Shown: positions 47,666-60,349, numbered from the stretch's first letter. The stretch: DNA of 64,000 nucleotides from Diphasiastrum complanatum (GCA_029204225.1 CM055113.1:11618234-11682233); one strand, 5' to 3'. Numbers and translations are program-made. Notes: generated by a model not told the origin, from the sequence alone.

Positions 47666-48935
47666 TGGTATATGTCGTGCTATACCAACAGGGTTAGTAT
47701 AGATTTTGTAGTGAAAAGTATCGTTCCCACAGAGGACAGCGTTAGAAAGTTATGTTTTTGGTGTAATTATGGCAGATGGTTTCGAATGTTATTCTGGTTG
47801 TCGACAGACATTAAAAAGTAACCAAAATTACTTATATTTGGAATGGGTAATGTTAATGAATTCAGAACAACAATCTGGCCTCTATCGAATTGAAGGAAGG
47901 GCGTTTCACAAATGAAATGTTATCAGAGTAGTACAGCAGACTACACTCTGGCTGACTAAGGTGTCAACAGAGAATCGGGAATTGTTCGATGTATTCGCGA
48001 TTGCGCAGACAATTAATTAATCGAGTTCGCGAACTATTCGTTCCTAGACAATAGTCCTCAACAACTAAAGCCCAACTTAATGGTTAAAGAGCACGAATGG
48101 TTTTAGAGCACGTTATAAACTTATGTCAATGGCAATCAGGAAAACAAATCAGAGACTCAATTCTTCAAACAGGGACTGTCATCTCATTTGTATACATACA
48201 ACTTAATTCAATGATCGTGCTAGACTGCACAAAGATAGTCATTATTCGAGTGTCGAAAAGAAAGTATTCGCGACAAACGAATAAGATAATTTTAAGACAG
48301 TTCTTTAGAGCATGCTTTACGAAAACTCAGCAAACGACTGTAATACATTAGAGCGTCTGTCCGATCAGAGAGTAATTCATGAAATGCGTTAGAGATTGTT
48401 AGCAGACTCAAGATCACTCACACTCAGCAGTGCGGAGAACAGAGATAAGGGAGAATAACTCACAGAATTCTATTCACTTCTTCAATCTCTTACATAAGCA
48501 TAAACTCCTCTCTCTCGATGATCGAGACTGAAGTGTGAGATCAATATATGTTCTACGGGGCGAACAAACACACCTCTTAAACAATAGGTGCATCGCTCCC
48601 GCGAAATGGTCTAGTTAAGAATTAAGCTGAAAATACGTTCAACTATACCATAAGAGGTATACTTAAGTATGAGTTAAAGTTACTTTAGTTTAACATGTCT
48701 TTTCATAACTAGTCGTTTCGTATGGATGACCTAGTTAAGGGTTATCCAAGGCAATGTCTTTTCCTATTAAAGGTCTAGCCCTTTATTTATAAGGCAAGTA
48801 CCTAGGAGATATATTCTCGAAAAATGACTTAGGCCTCTTCATGATTTGTACTTAACCAGCTCATATCTTCATTTTCGAGTATATCATGCCATATTTATGT
48901 TGATATTCAATTTTTGACACTTGCGTGGCATCACA
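47666..48935 (-). mobile_element. Probable 5' LTR of the gypsy element
   Basis: About 1.27 kb between the primer-binding site and R1. On the minus strand it would start TGTGATGCCACGC and end TATACCA. Edges are inferred from TG/CA and the primer site; no second LTR copy was found to confirm them. Two TTCnnGAA palindromes occur here (about 48022 and 48813). Confidence 0.6.
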
Positions 48936-48969
48936 ACCATCAAGGAAATACCCAGAATACATTTTTATT

Positions 48970-50344
48970 GTTTTAGGGTATCTTTTATTTCAACTACAAC
49001 TTTGAGACTTTAAAAGCCCAAAGCAAAGTTTATACATTATGAAGTTAACTTTGCAAAACTTACAGTTGAACAAACTTTGGTAGACTTTAAACTTTGCAAG
49101 TTTCCAAACATTTATTCATACCCCCATTTTCTAATATTTTGAAAAGCCTTGGTAGGAAGAAGGTGATATACAAAACTATAGAGCACCACAGTTTAAATTT
49201 TTTTTTTGCAATCTATGAAAATTTCTGCCATTCTACAAATCATACAAAGGCCAATAAAAAGTCATTAAAAACAAGAACTGTCATGCCCACGACTTATCTC
49301 GGATTGTTTGTCCCTTTGGAGGTCAGTAGGCCTACCTCGACCCGTAAGTTAATTATGACTATGAGGGGTTTGGGGCCCTTATGTGCATATGGTCATAATT
49401 AATGGTTGGAGGCCTAAACTCATGATGGTGGATTATTATGGGTCTATGAGTGAGTCATATGGGAAGTGGATGGTGTGGCCTTGATAGGCTACATAGGTGT
49501 CCAGCTGTCATAGTGCTCTACTGGTTAATGTAGCTAAAAGTAGCAAAACTTCACCAAATTAGGGAAAGTAAGCATTCATTTTCCATGAATGGAGATCATT
49601 TAAAATTCACAATAGCAACTTGTCAAATGACGTTTAGACTATAAGTATCCTCAAGCTATCAAGTGCAACTTAGAGAGAGCGAGATAATATTTGGCCATCA
49701 ACAAATCCCCTATAGTATGGCCTTTCTACCTATGGTCGTTAGAAAAAAAAAGGGCTTTGATGCACAATGTTTTGCTTGTCCTCCTAAAATTGACAAAACA
49801 TATAACAAGATGATAGAAATGAAAGTAGAAGTGAGATTTGTTGGAAACCATCACTAGATCATGAAACATGAAGCAAGGCACTGTACATATCACAAGGACA
49901 CACCAAGATCATGTTATCGTGCCGAAGGGTAGAAAAAGGACTACAATAGTCATAAACAATTGGGACATTTTGGGCCACTCATGATGAACCTTAAGGAGAA
50001 GCAAGACTTGATGATTGGACATCGTTGCAATGACAATCTAGAAGGGGTTGATCTATATGCAAGCATGAGATACCTTCCACAACATAATGAAATCCTCAAA
50101 ACTTAGAATAAGCCACATGGAGCACAGTGAAGCTCACTATAAGAGTGTGAAAAAGGATTGGAGATAAGGTGTGCACACCTATATGAAGAACACCTAGAAT
50201 TTGTATTCACCTGCACACACAACATAGAAAACCTTTCATGAGGAGAATTCATGAGGAGGGTCCACTTGGAAAGGGACCATCAGGACGGAAACTTCGATTT
50301 AACTACTCTCAGCTTTCTCTCAAAAACAGTTCGTGACAACAACC
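48970..50344 (+). repeat. Dispersed repeat R1, long copy, plus strand
   Basis: Reverse complement of about 14405-15745 along its length. It ends where a B LTR begins. No coding region was recognised. Confidence 0.82.
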
Positions 50345-51257
50345 TGTAGCGCCGGCGCCTCAAAGGGCGTTGGGACTTGAGTGGTTTTCCCAACACGCGC
50401 TTAAGTCTAACATTCATCCATCATGCCCTTACGTAAAAGCCAACTTAGAAACATAACAAGCTTATCCATTCAGACTTTAAGAAAACTGGAATCCCAACCA
50501 ACCCGAAAGCCAACTCAGAATCCGTCCCCAAAAGGTAACCAAAGGCAAAGACAAGCCACACATGAAACTCAAGGCATAGTTGTCGCCAAACTGACCAAAT
50601 GGCCTAGCGGCGAGCCACACATTGGTGACGTGGACCCTTAGGCACCGACGACGCAAAAAGGTTGTAGTAAGGGTCCTTCCACTTGGACCAGTCCAGGAGG
50701 CGAAACCAAAATGGTAGTCATCCCCAAGGATCAACTTTATTAAATTTGGAAGAGGTTACATTCATACATAGACTGACTGGTCTCAAGGCCACCAACACGT
50801 GTTGGGCATTGTGCCTGGCTCGTGTTGGTAGAGGGAGCTGAGACCTGGCGACTGGATTCCTGGCGCTGGTTGAGCTTCCCAAGAATCTGTCTGCCGGACT
50901 CCCCCTATAGTTCTAGTGTGATTCGGCGCACCCCCTTTGTCCAGGAAAATAGTGCTTTCTAGTACGCTTTTTAGGACTTAGTTTTTATTTTGCTGGTTAA
51001 ACCTGGCAAGCCTGGCAGAATCAGTCTGGCTCCCGGACATGGTGCCCAGGAGCCGTCCCGGCGGCAGAATCACTTGCTTCCTGACTAGGCCATGACTCGA
51101 GCTCCAAAGCTAGCTCATGACTTGTGACTACTTGATTGGCTCACCACAGGTCGGAGGCTCAGTCCTTGATGTTTCAATTTTCTCTGGGACCTTAGGGAGC
51201 GTCACGCCTTAGAGTCTTACAGGGCACGCTGGGTGCACCCGAGTCAACTTTACAACA
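50345..51257 (-). mobile_element. 3' LTR of family B, minus strand
   Basis: 913 bp, TGTAGCGCCGGCGCC...TTTACAACA on the plus strand. The minus-strand sequence just before it, CAAATGAGGGGAGGA (51258-51272), is a good polypurine tract, so this is a 3' LTR with 150-170 bp of internal DNA left (to about 51422). The rest of the element is absent. Confidence 0.88.
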
Positions 51258-51422
51258 TCCTCCCCTCATTTGAACTGGTGTAAAACTGCAAGTGATTTAT
51301 TGACAAACTTAAGAAAGATACCTGGAAGTTCCTTGAACTTCAAAGTGGCAATGAGTGTTCATACAGGAGGCATGCCCCCAGGTAGTACTTTGTGTGCCGA
51401 TCTGGAAAAATGGCCAATAGTC

Positions 51423-52145
51423 AAGCAAATTGCTATCCTAGGCACCCAAGACCGTCCTTGCCACACGTCGTGCCCCCATTGATATGAGCATTAATCCTCA
51501 CCCTCTATGTCGACATGGCACTTATAATCGCTAACAAATAACTACCTTGTCATCCTTTTTTTTTATGTGCAAGGTCAACAAGTAAAAAAATGGAGCTTTG
51601 AAGTCAACCAAAAATGAAAATGCACTCGCAAGGAAACAATGACATTAGTTACTTGGAATGGACACGATTGCCTCTGAGAGCATAATTGATATATGAAGTT
51701 CATTGTTTCTCCCATGGAGCCGTGTGGTCAGTGCAAAGCGAACTATTCTTTCGCCTTTTACTAAAGAATACCGTGCGCTGGCCACAAATAGCGGTATACC
51801 CCTTTTTTTGGATAGCCCTGCGACTGCGTGGGCACCCTCAACCCACTTCAACAAAATCCAACAAGCAATCAATCCATCCTCCTATTCTCTCGGCTCCAAA
51901 AGAGAGTGATGGTTGAATTGGATCTGAATTCGAGAAGTTACTCTCAATTTGCCTCCAACGAAGGAGCAGTTTGGGAACCGAGAGCAGGATTTTAGCTCCG
52001 TTCTTGTAGCTAGTACCTGCTTTTCATTTGCACAACAATTTAATGGGTCTATTTTCTTAAACTAGCTACTTACTATTGTGCTTCATCATCATCAGGGTCT
52101 AATAGCTTCCAGGCTCTGCTGCTGCTGTTGAGGCAGATCTGTTTT
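51423..52145 (+). repeat. U5-carrying dispersed repeat, copy 3 (partial)
   Basis: Matches 27030-27765 and 13100-13915 in the same orientation. It joins B internal DNA on the left and R1-related DNA on the right. Confidence 0.83.
51716..51834 (+). ncRNA. U5 snRNA-like sequence, copy 4
   Basis: Loop I is exact. Stems TGTGGTCAGT/GCTGGCCACA and GCCG/CGGT are kept, the Sm-like CCTTTTTTTGG is intact, and the 3' stem-loop GCCCTGCG-ACTG-CGTGGGC folds with one bulge. The upstream block of about 72 bp present in the other copies is deleted: CCCAT joins directly to GGAGCCG, with CAT as microhomology. The RNA part is well kept, but the putative promoter is gone. Confidence 0.74.
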
Positions 52146-53984
52146 AACAAATATAAATGGGTATCTGTTTTCTCCAGCCACTTGAGCTTGTAGCCTACTA
52201 ATTGCTATCCTTAGAACTAGCTATTACCTACCTAAGGCATGTGCACGCTTGTGTTTGGGGCATTTCTATCCCAATGGAGCAATTCGCTAAGTGCTAGTCT
52301 AGTAACAAGCTACCAATGCTACTGACTATTAATATCAAACCACAAATGGTTCATAAGAGTAATGTATGGCTTATTGGGATTGTCCAAGATTTCGCTCTAG
52401 TTGGGCTTGCTAAAATCAGCAACTTCAAATATGCCAATCACTAAGTACCTTAATTCACTCTTGTGATAACAAATGCTCTCTTAGCTCTCTCAATTTTTCA
52501 ATAGTATTAATAAATAACATGACATGGGTGACTGATATAACATGACATGACATGGGTTAGTGATATGCCACCTTTTCATCCAATGAGATGTTATGAAATT
52601 ATCACAGTGGTATCTTGTCATGTGCTGCATGTAATTATTAGTCCACGAGCTTACGAAATGCTATGCTAAATATAGCCATGAGCTAAATTAGACTAGATGC
52701 AGTCAATAGGATAGTCAAGAAAGTGGCTCTGATAATTGTCATGTGCCAATCTCAGCATTAAAACATCTAATTCATTCGTGAACATCAAATTACAATGTAA
52801 ATGCAAGAAACCATGATTACAAGGCAAAAATCAAGAAAGTAGATGGAAGTAGCAAAATTTCATCAAATTAGAGAAAGTAAACATTCATTGTTCATGAATG
52901 GAGATCATTCAAAATATAGGGTCTGTTTCTAGAGCATGTTGTAAGCTTTCATGTGATTGTAGGCACACATTAGAGAAACTTAGAGCCCGACGAGGGCCTT
53001 TGAAAAAGATGTCTTTTTTTTTTTTTTTCTCATTTTTGTAGCCATGTGGACCAATAGAAACTTGATATCAAGCTTCTATGTAAAGTAGCTTCTCTCAAAT
53101 ATAAATAAAAATATAAACCTTTTAAATATATAAATGTTTCATCAGACAACATGTGGAAATGCTATTGGATGTTGAGGCCTATCCTTCCAGCTCATCACTG
53201 CCCGGAGACCCAAAAATATTGAAAATCAATATGACATATGGTTGAAATGAGAAAATCGATGTAGCTTTAATGTAAATGCGTTGTCAAATCATCATCATTT
53301 ATAGGGCTAACTAGAGTTCACTCATAGCGCCAAATAGTTCAGTGTTTCAAATGTTGCCTACACATATTTTCAGATTCATGGCTTTTTGCCTACACATATT
53401 TTCATATTCATAGTACAATGTTTCAAATTTTTGCCAACACATAACGAATGGCGCCATCAAGGAAGCCGTGCTCCTGAATCGACTCTGTGCTTCTCTTCAA
53501 CGAGAAAGATGACAATGAATTATGGGTGCCAATAAAAGATTCAAAAAACTCTTGGATTTTGATGCATCCATCATCAAAAGAAACATTTTGAAAAAGCAAA
53601 AAGATGAAACTATCATTTCGATCTTATTGGAAGGCCAAAATTTTGGATTTTAGAACATCATTAGGAGGAAAATCTATTTTCAAAATCTTAAATAAAGATT
53701 TATATATGCATTCAGAGATAAATGTGCAAGGATTCAACCGTCATCATCACACAAAAAGACAAATGTGAGTATTGATATATTACCATAAGTCTTTGATTTT
53801 TGTCATTCATAATCACCTATTTTGAGCTTATCCTTCCATTATCAAAGATGTCAAAATATCAAAAGTCAATGGGTGCTACTCTATCAAGACTTGGAACCTA
53901 GTGGACATTCTGAATGAAAAAATATACAAAAAATATACAATAATGCACTTTTGACTTATATTGAGGTGGAAGAAGATTGGAGCC
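52146..53984. other. R1-related pieces and unassigned AT-rich DNA
   Basis: 52150-52310 is the reverse complement of about 8770-8900. 52840-52915 matches 195-265 of R1. The rest has no recognised gene or repeat; a 19-base T run lies at about 53013-53031. Confidence 0.55.
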
Positions 53985-54720
53985 TAAATCACATCAGGCA
54001 GGAACTGTTGCTCCTACAATATGATATACTATCACAAGTTTTTATGATAGCATGCATATCTTTAAACAGTGAGGGCCACCACAACCCTGCGCGAAGTATG
54101 ATTTTGGCACTTGCTTCAACAAAGAAGTGACCTCCATCAATACCTTCATGCGCCTGAGATATAATAGGTCTAATCTCATACTCATAAGCGCATCGACGAA
54201 TGATCCCGTTAGCACCCCTTTTGTGCAATTGTCCTGCAATGAGTTCTATTTTTATTAAAAAGATTTTCTGGGCTACTACATCCAGCCCATCTTCATTCTC
54301 CCAGTGGTAAGAAACTGAGTTATTTCCTCAACCCAAGACAAGCATTAGACAAATCATCATTCACCGGTGCAACAACTTTTTCAGTGAAAGGTGATTAGCC
54401 ATGAAATGTTGCGTTCCTTTCCTTACAATGATGCAGAATGTAAACTCTTGGAGAATCAGCAGCCATCGAGCAATTCTACCAGTCTTACAAGATTTATTTA
54501 CTATGTACGTTAGAGCTTGATGGTCTGTATAGAATGCAAAGGTTCGGCCTAGCATGTAATGTTGTAATTGCTGCACAACATAGACCATAGCCAATGCTTC
54601 TCGTTTCATAGTGGTATAGTTTACTTTAGCAGGCACAAGTTGTCTGCTCAAGAAACGTATAGGAAAGTCCTTACCATCATTGGAGAAAATATGGTCCCAA
54701 AGAGGGCCCTATAAGAAATG
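53985..54720 (-). pseudogene. Gypsy RNase H and integrase start, second element
   Basis: RNase H reads FLSRQLVPAKVNYTTMKREA, YTDHQALTYIVNKSCKTGRI and LQEFTFCIIVRKGTQHFMAN (54690-54361). The integrase zinc-binding domain follows in another frame at 54228-54060: GIIRRCAYEYEIRPIISQAH, GGHFFVEASAKIILRAGLWW and TCDS, with the last Cys lost. The catalytic core of integrase is absent. It belongs with the RT start at 56745-57033. Confidence 0.85.
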
Positions 54721-55229
54721 CCATGTAGGATAGAGAAAAATAACTATCAAGTAGTTATAATATCATTTTCTAACTTCTTTACGCATATGCCTGCACTACT
54801 TTCCATGTAAATGAATGCACCTTAGTTTAGCCACATCAAACTTCATTGTGCTTAACCATAGTTAAAATATAGTTTTCAAAATGATGAAATAGTCCCTCCC
54901 AAAAGTTGGGAATACTAAAGAATCTGAATTAGGAGTGACATCTCTGAAACAAAGTCTACGTCATCTCTATCTCCAAGGTCAAGCGCCATCTCTATCTCCA
55001 GCAGGGTTAGCGCCATCTCCAGCTTTGTTATTGTCATTGTGTTGTTTGTTACTATACTACTGTACTGATGACAAAGCTTTATCATCTTCATGTGGATATG
55101 TCACTAGAATATGCTCCGCTTAGGACAAGAAATTCAAAGCAACCCAAATTGACAACTTCTGATATGGTCCGATACAGAGAGCAAAAGCTAAAGCATGTAG
55201 GTTTATGGTCATTAGGAACATTGTATCTT
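54721..55229. other. Left flank of the intron-containing remnant
   Basis: AT-rich. CCATCTCTATCTCCA occurs twice near 54960-55010. A plus-strand frame at 55068-55334 may hold an earlier exon, but no splice pair could be supported. Confidence 0.4.
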
Positions 55230-56543
55230 GTTGATCCATGTTCATTGCAACATCCAGATTTTCATTTGGTGAGTCAGTTAATATCTATATGTGTCATGGC
55301 AAAAATGGCCTTTTGGATTATTGTGAGAATTTGATGCTCTATGGGAATGCACATTCAATGCAAAGAATACATTATTTGGAAGAGAAATCAAGGAAGATAT
55401 CAAAGGAGTGCGAAGAAAAATCTACAAAGTTGAAAACTTGTTTGGATGAAAATGAGATGCTCAAGAAGGAGATCGCAAGGTTGAAATCTTCTTTGCATCA
55501 TTATGCAACTAGTAATGATGAGATAAAAACTACATTTCAATCCATGCATATTCATATTTGTCTCTTGTTAAAGATATGGATGTGCTCAACAGAAAGGTCC
55601 AAAGCAACAAGAGAAAAAGACTGGTAACCAAGGATATATCTGATCTATCATCCAGAGGATGTCATAGAAAAAGACGAATCCATGCATTCAAGTAAGTTAT
55701 AGCTTATTTGGTATTAAATATTGCTTGAACTTTTTGATTCATCTATAATCACTAGTTTTATTATTTATTCACTTCAACTTTCTACTGATTTGCTTATTAT
55801 ACTGCTATGAATACTATGAGTGTCAAAATTTCTACTAACATTTTTATGAACATTATGTTTGCAATGCAGATCAACATTGGTTGTTGAAGACCATTTGGCC
55901 GATGAGATTTCGATTGGAAACTCACTAGGCTCTATCTTGACTTCTAAATCTATGAAATCAATGTTAAACAATAACAAAATGAAAAAGATTAAGCCTTCAG
56001 TTACTGATAGCATTATGAATGAAGTTCGAAAAATATTAGACACTACATTGCTTCGGGGGGCATGTGACTTTTCTAGCATTAGTAGATAAGCATATGCAAC
56101 AATGTTTAAGATGATAAAGGAGGCATTTGCACAGGTAAGTATTAAAAGTTTCCAATCCCACAACCATTTCATCAAAAAAAAAAAAAGACATGTTAAACTA
56201 AGGTATGCAGACAATAGTTGGTAATCCATCTCATGTCAATGAAGTGTATTGCTCAAAAGGAGAAAGTCTAGCATATAACAATTCCAACAATTTATTTATT
56301 GACATTAATCAGTTACTAACATTCATCATAAATTTTTATGGTATTACAAATGAGAATGTCAATAACAAGTTGATAGTTGTTCTCAAGTTAGATAAGTCTG
56401 AAATTATAAAAGGACAAAAAATGGAAAGAGTTAGTCTCACGATCATGAATGGAGCACTTTCAAATTTAGAAGACTCAGAAGGCCTCAATTTCAGTGTTCA
56501 ATCAGAAAATGATATCTGGTGGTTGGCAGCATTTCGGGTATAG
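55230..56543 (+). pseudogene. Remnant of an intron-containing gene, coiled-coil protein
   Basis: Three exons are supported. Exon 1 (about 55230-55691) encodes a coiled coil with HYLEEKSRKISKECEEKSTK and DENEMLKKEIARLKSSLHHY, then after a frameshift near 55545 SLVKDMDVLNRKVQSNKRKR. Intron 1 is 55692-55869 (CAA/GTAAGT to TGCAATGCAG). Exon 2 is 55870-56134 (STLVVEDHLADEISIGNSLG) with a TAA before AYATMFKMIKEAFAQ. Intron 2 is 56135-56210 (CAG/GTAAGT to GGTATGCAG). Exon 3 is 56211-56543 (TIVGNPSHVNEVYCSKGESL ... LDKSEIIKGQKMERVSLTIM). Phases agree at both junctions. I do not recognise the family. It lies where most of a gypsy RT has been lost, as expected of a later insertion or capture. Confidence 0.6.
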
Positions 56544-56744
56544 CAGTTCCTTCACATAATCAATAGAGATAATCATTTTAATATGGATTTCATTTGGGAA
56601 ATCTTCTGTGCTAATATTATGATGCTAGTCACGTTTTTGTATTCTCTTGTGAGTGGTGAAAGAAGACCATGACATTCTCTCATGGATATTTAATAGAACG
56701 TCATATCCTGCCACCATAAAAAATCACATGGAGGGAGGATATTT

Positions 56745-57150
56745 TTAAATCGACACAAATGCGAAGTTTGCCATTATTCTTGAGCACGACAACTATGGGC
56801 GATACTTAATCCGTATGTTGAACTTTGTAAATGAAGCCAACATCAAGCAATTTCTTTATATCTTCATCAATTCGTTCTCTATATACAGGGTTACACCTAT
56901 ACGGCTTAGCCCTAACAGGCTTAGCATTTTCTTGCAAGGGAATTGTATGGACCACAATTTCTGAGCGTACCCCCTTCATTTCTGTGTGGTTCCAAGCAAA
57001 TACATATCTGTATTTCCTTAGTACTTTTTCCAAATCAAATAATTAATTTGGCGTCAGGTGGGCTCCCACGTGAACAAAATCGATCCATCTCCTCAGGATC
57101 CTTAAGATTTAACTGGATTGTCTTCGCATGTCCTTCAAAGGATGGGAAAG
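56745..57150 (-). pseudogene. Gypsy RT start, second element
   Basis: Reads MEKVLRKYRYVFAWNHTEMK, IPLQENAKPVRAKPYRCNPV and DIKKLLDVGFIYKVQHTD, stop, VSPIVVVLKNNGKLRICVDL, the N-terminal RT region of Ty3/gypsy elements. The catalytic part is missing and replaced by the intron-containing remnant. A frameshift separates it from the upstream linker. Confidence 0.85.
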
Positions 57151-57151
57151 C

Positions 57152-57400
57152 TTAAGTAGGTTCCCTCTTTGGTTGGGGTAACTGTATGATTACATTACCA
57201 AGCATAAAATCTTTAAAATTTTGTGGAATATCAAAAGGCGGTTCCACAAAGTTCTCGGAAACTTTGAAAATCATCATGGGTGACTTGCTACCGGAGCTTG
57301 AAGCTCTTTCATTTTGAGGAGCCTTTTGATTTTTTGACAACGGTTGGATAGGCTGTTTAAGTTTATCACACATATGTTTATGTCTCTTAGTTAATTATAT

Positions 57401-57460
<60 letters not shown>

Positions 57461-57768
57461 AGCCGAGGTTTGGTTGGATTTTGTGTAGGCAATGTGGTTA
57501 CCTCTCTAATTAGTTCTTCATCAATGGCATCACAAACTTCGTCTGGGAGTACTTCCCACTGGTAGACTTTTGATTTTGGCCTATAGGCCATCGTGGGGAC
57601 TACCTTGGATGAAAGTTGCACTTGAGCCATGGGGCCTGGTGACTTTATCTCCTTAGGGATCGATTTAAGTGCAAAACGTCGATTAGCGAGATAATTGAGA
57701 ATTTGGTCATCTCTAATTTCCTCACCATTCTCCAAAAGAGTCCCATCTTCTGATACTTGGGCAATCAA
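57152..57768 (-). pseudogene. Gypsy protease-RT linker with TA microsatellite
   Basis: Low-complexity linker sequence in two frames (MMIFKVSENFVEPPFDIPQN and DDQILNYLANRRFALKSIPK). A TA repeat lies inside and adds alternating Ile-Tyr codons, breaking the original frame. Together with flanking parts it belongs to the minus-strand gypsy polyprotein running from about 59560 to 53985. Confidence 0.7.
57404..57456. repeat. (TA)26 microsatellite
   Basis: Uninterrupted 53-bp TA repeat inside a gypsy linker region. Such runs are prone to slippage and assembly error. Confidence 0.97.
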
Positions 57769-58427
57769 AACAAAGGTTTCCTTTGGTCACCAGGCTATGG
57801 GAATATGGCCAATAATCATCAAGGAAATTTAGAGGTCTCGATGTCAGTAGAAGGTGGTATGATGCAGGCTTCTTCTTCGACAGTGGTTTCTATGATGCAT
57901 TTGTTAGAATCAGCACAATCCAGTATGGCTAATGCTTGATTCCAATCAATTATATCTGTTCAGCACATATAGTGTCCTTTCATCATGATAGGAACACCAT
58001 TTGAAGCATCATACATGGTCGATGACTAATCATTAACAACTTTGGTTTTCTTTACTTGGTTTGTTGAGTCAACAATGAGTCTCTTATCATTATTGCCAAA
58101 GGTAATCTTGCTTCGTTTCCAATCTTGAACCACCTTTGCCATTTGTAGCTAGGGCGTACCAAGAAGGACCTTTTAAGTGTGTACATCATTGGGTTAATCT
58201 AATATAACAAATTCAATAATGAATTTTACTCCTACAATCCGAATGGATAATTCGATAGGTGTCCTGCAGGGTCAGTGATTCTTTGATCTGCCATCCGCAA
58301 CTTATAGCATGGTAGATCTAGTTGGGTAAAACCCTTGGTCTTTGCTAATGACAAAGCCATAATATTTTTTGGAAAGAAATGATAATGCAATAACGACAAG
58401 TCGAAGCTTGTGAATGACTTATAGAGC
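57769..58427 (-). pseudogene. Gypsy protease region, second element
   Basis: The minus-strand frame reads KGFTQLDLPCYKLRMADQRI, HLSNYPFGL, stop, EVKFIIEFVILD, then VLLGTP-stop-LQMAKVVQDWKRSK, which matches the second half of a gypsy protease (usual form VxFxVVD...LLGRPWL). Several stops follow. The DSG active site is not seen because a copia LTR interrupts the upstream part. Confidence 0.75.
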
Positions 58428-59120
58428 GCAGCAGAATGAGCCTGACTATGCCTACCAATATTGAACAAAACATAATGACAAAAGTCACGTTCAATCTTAT
58501 AGTAACTAATTTTGAAATCATCAGTACTATAGTGATCATGTAGCCAAACAATGAATTATCAGACAGAAGCAATATGAGATTTATCAGCTACAAAACTATC
58601 ACAAAGATGCATACATTCTGATATAATATTGAACGCAATAAAGGATAGATTGATTCAGCATGAAACAGATGATGATGAGCACAAGACAATTGTGGATAAG
58701 AACCGTGTACTCTAACGCTAATAGTAAAACTCTAAAAGAACTCTAAAGAACTGAGCTAGAATGCTCAAGAGTGTTCAAGCTTGAAAGCTTGAGAGAGCAA
58801 CTAAATACTACTTCAATGCATTGCATGAGTGAATTGCTTGAATTGAAATGTAGAAGTATGATCAGCTATTTATAATAAGCAAATAACAGGCATCCAATAG
58901 GACAACTGATTAGGTCGTAGATCATAATGGCTAGTTGGCCATAGTGAGATGGAATCCGTCCAGTTAGTACTTCCTGGAAATTTACTTGTGGAATCCACCT
59001 GTGAGCGACTTCTGTGTACTTCTGTAGATTGTCTGGAAACATGCATAAAATTGCAGAGGTGGGTAATGTAGTGGATGAAGATTAAAAGCGATTAGTCGAG
59101 CATCAAGAGAATAATCCAAA
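58428..59120 (-). mobile_element. Copia-type LTR in a gypsy protease
   Basis: Homologous to 9605-10506. On the minus strand it starts near TTGGATTATTCTCTTGATGC. It carries AGCTATTTATAATAAG (TATA-like) and the unexpanded GAGAGAG. It sits inside gypsy coding sequence. Edges are approximate and no target duplication could be fixed. Confidence 0.68.
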
Positions 59121-59159
59121 AATATTAAAGCTTCATCCACTATCTAAGATAACAGATAC

Positions 59160-59562
59160 TACGAGATAATCTTTATAGACCATGGGTAGGGTGATGCTAT
59201 TTTCCTTAGCAACACCTATGTTCATCAAATTTATGAGAATTTGAGAAATTTTTCTGACATCCTCAGGTTTTCGCTATTCATCTTTTATATTCGATAGCTG
59301 AAAACTTTTATGAATGTAACATTTAAGACCTGTGATGGATTTTATCGCACTATGGAAAGGCATTGTGATCTGAACGGAGTTACGAGAAAACTTCAAGTCC
59401 CTGTAGTGGTTGCTCATGAGAGGGATTTGGAGTAGATAATAGACTTTCTATTTTCTCTTCTTCTTGCAATAACTCTTTTCTTATCTCATCATAGCGCCTT
59501 TGTTCTATTACTGGATCCGGATAGTCTCTAGGTAGTGTGGAAGTTGTCAAAGAACTTCTCAT
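59160..59562 (-). pseudogene. Gypsy gag-protease junction fragment
   Basis: Minus-strand frame with RYDEIRKELLQEEEKIESLL and an upstream part of the same degenerate gypsy element. Beyond 59380 a frame with DVRKISQILINLMNIGVAKE is broken by stops. No zinc knuckle was found. Confidence 0.5.
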
Positions 59563-59758
59563 GTTCGCAACATGTTTATCAACTTAGGTTTGCTGTTGTT
59601 GGGCTTTGTGTTGTGCTCGAGTTATGACCCTAACCGGTTCGTGATATACATGGTGGGTAGGTAGAATCTTATGTTGTTGTTTCAGATAGTCTTTAAAGCT
59701 ATGTTTTCTAACACAATCAGTGCATTCTGCATGGTAGTTTGTTTTCACTTGACAATTG

Positions 59759-59815
59759 TGTTGGATTATTTTCCTGATGATTGACTAATCATTTTTAATC
59801 TTCATCCACTACATT
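59759..59815 (+). mobile_element. Start of a copia LTR (fragment)
   Basis: TGTTGGATTATTTTCCTGAT and about 35 more bases match the start of the LTRs at 10506 and 59120 (those on the minus strand). It passes directly into copia gag, so the rest of the LTR and the leader are deleted. Confidence 0.7.
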
Positions 59816-60268
59816 ATTCCACGCTTATTATTCTCAATATATCAGACACTCAGATTGGCCACATAGTTGAAACTCAAAGTTTGAAAGAAGTATGGGACAT
59901 CCTGAGCTCACTATATATCATGTGAGGGACGTAACTTCTAAGTTACATCTACGAAGAAAATTCTTCACTCCCAAGATGTCGAATGGTGATTCACTTTAGA
60001 ATTGCATTAACCAGTTTAAGATTCTCTTGAACAGATGGCCACTGTCGGATCAGTCATAGATGATCAAGATGAAATCATAACATTGCTTTCAAGCTTGCCC
60101 TCTACATATGAGAACTGGGTGATGATCATATCGACACACTAAGATTTGGCTCTTACTAGAGTTATCACTATGTTGATGCAAGAAGATAATCGCAGAAGTC
60201 AAGACGCTTCACCGACTTCATCATCTCAAGCTCTATATGTCAACGAAGTCTCAAAACAACAAAAGTAG
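59812..60268 (+). pseudogene. Copia gag pseudogene
   Basis: Reads TQIGHIVETQSLKEVWDILS then SLYIM and a stop. After a broken stretch it resumes with LLSSLPSTYENWVMIISTH, stop, and DLALTRVITMLMQEDNRRSQ, the classic end of copia gag (LLxSLPxSYExxVxxL...ExxRR). At least one frameshift and two stops. Capsid protein of a copia element. Confidence 0.85.
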
Positions 60269-60349
60269 TAAAGCTTTAAGCAATCCGCAGCAAATAAAAA
60301 ACTGACGCAAAATCAAGAACAATTATCGAATCCATAGTCGAAGAAGAAG

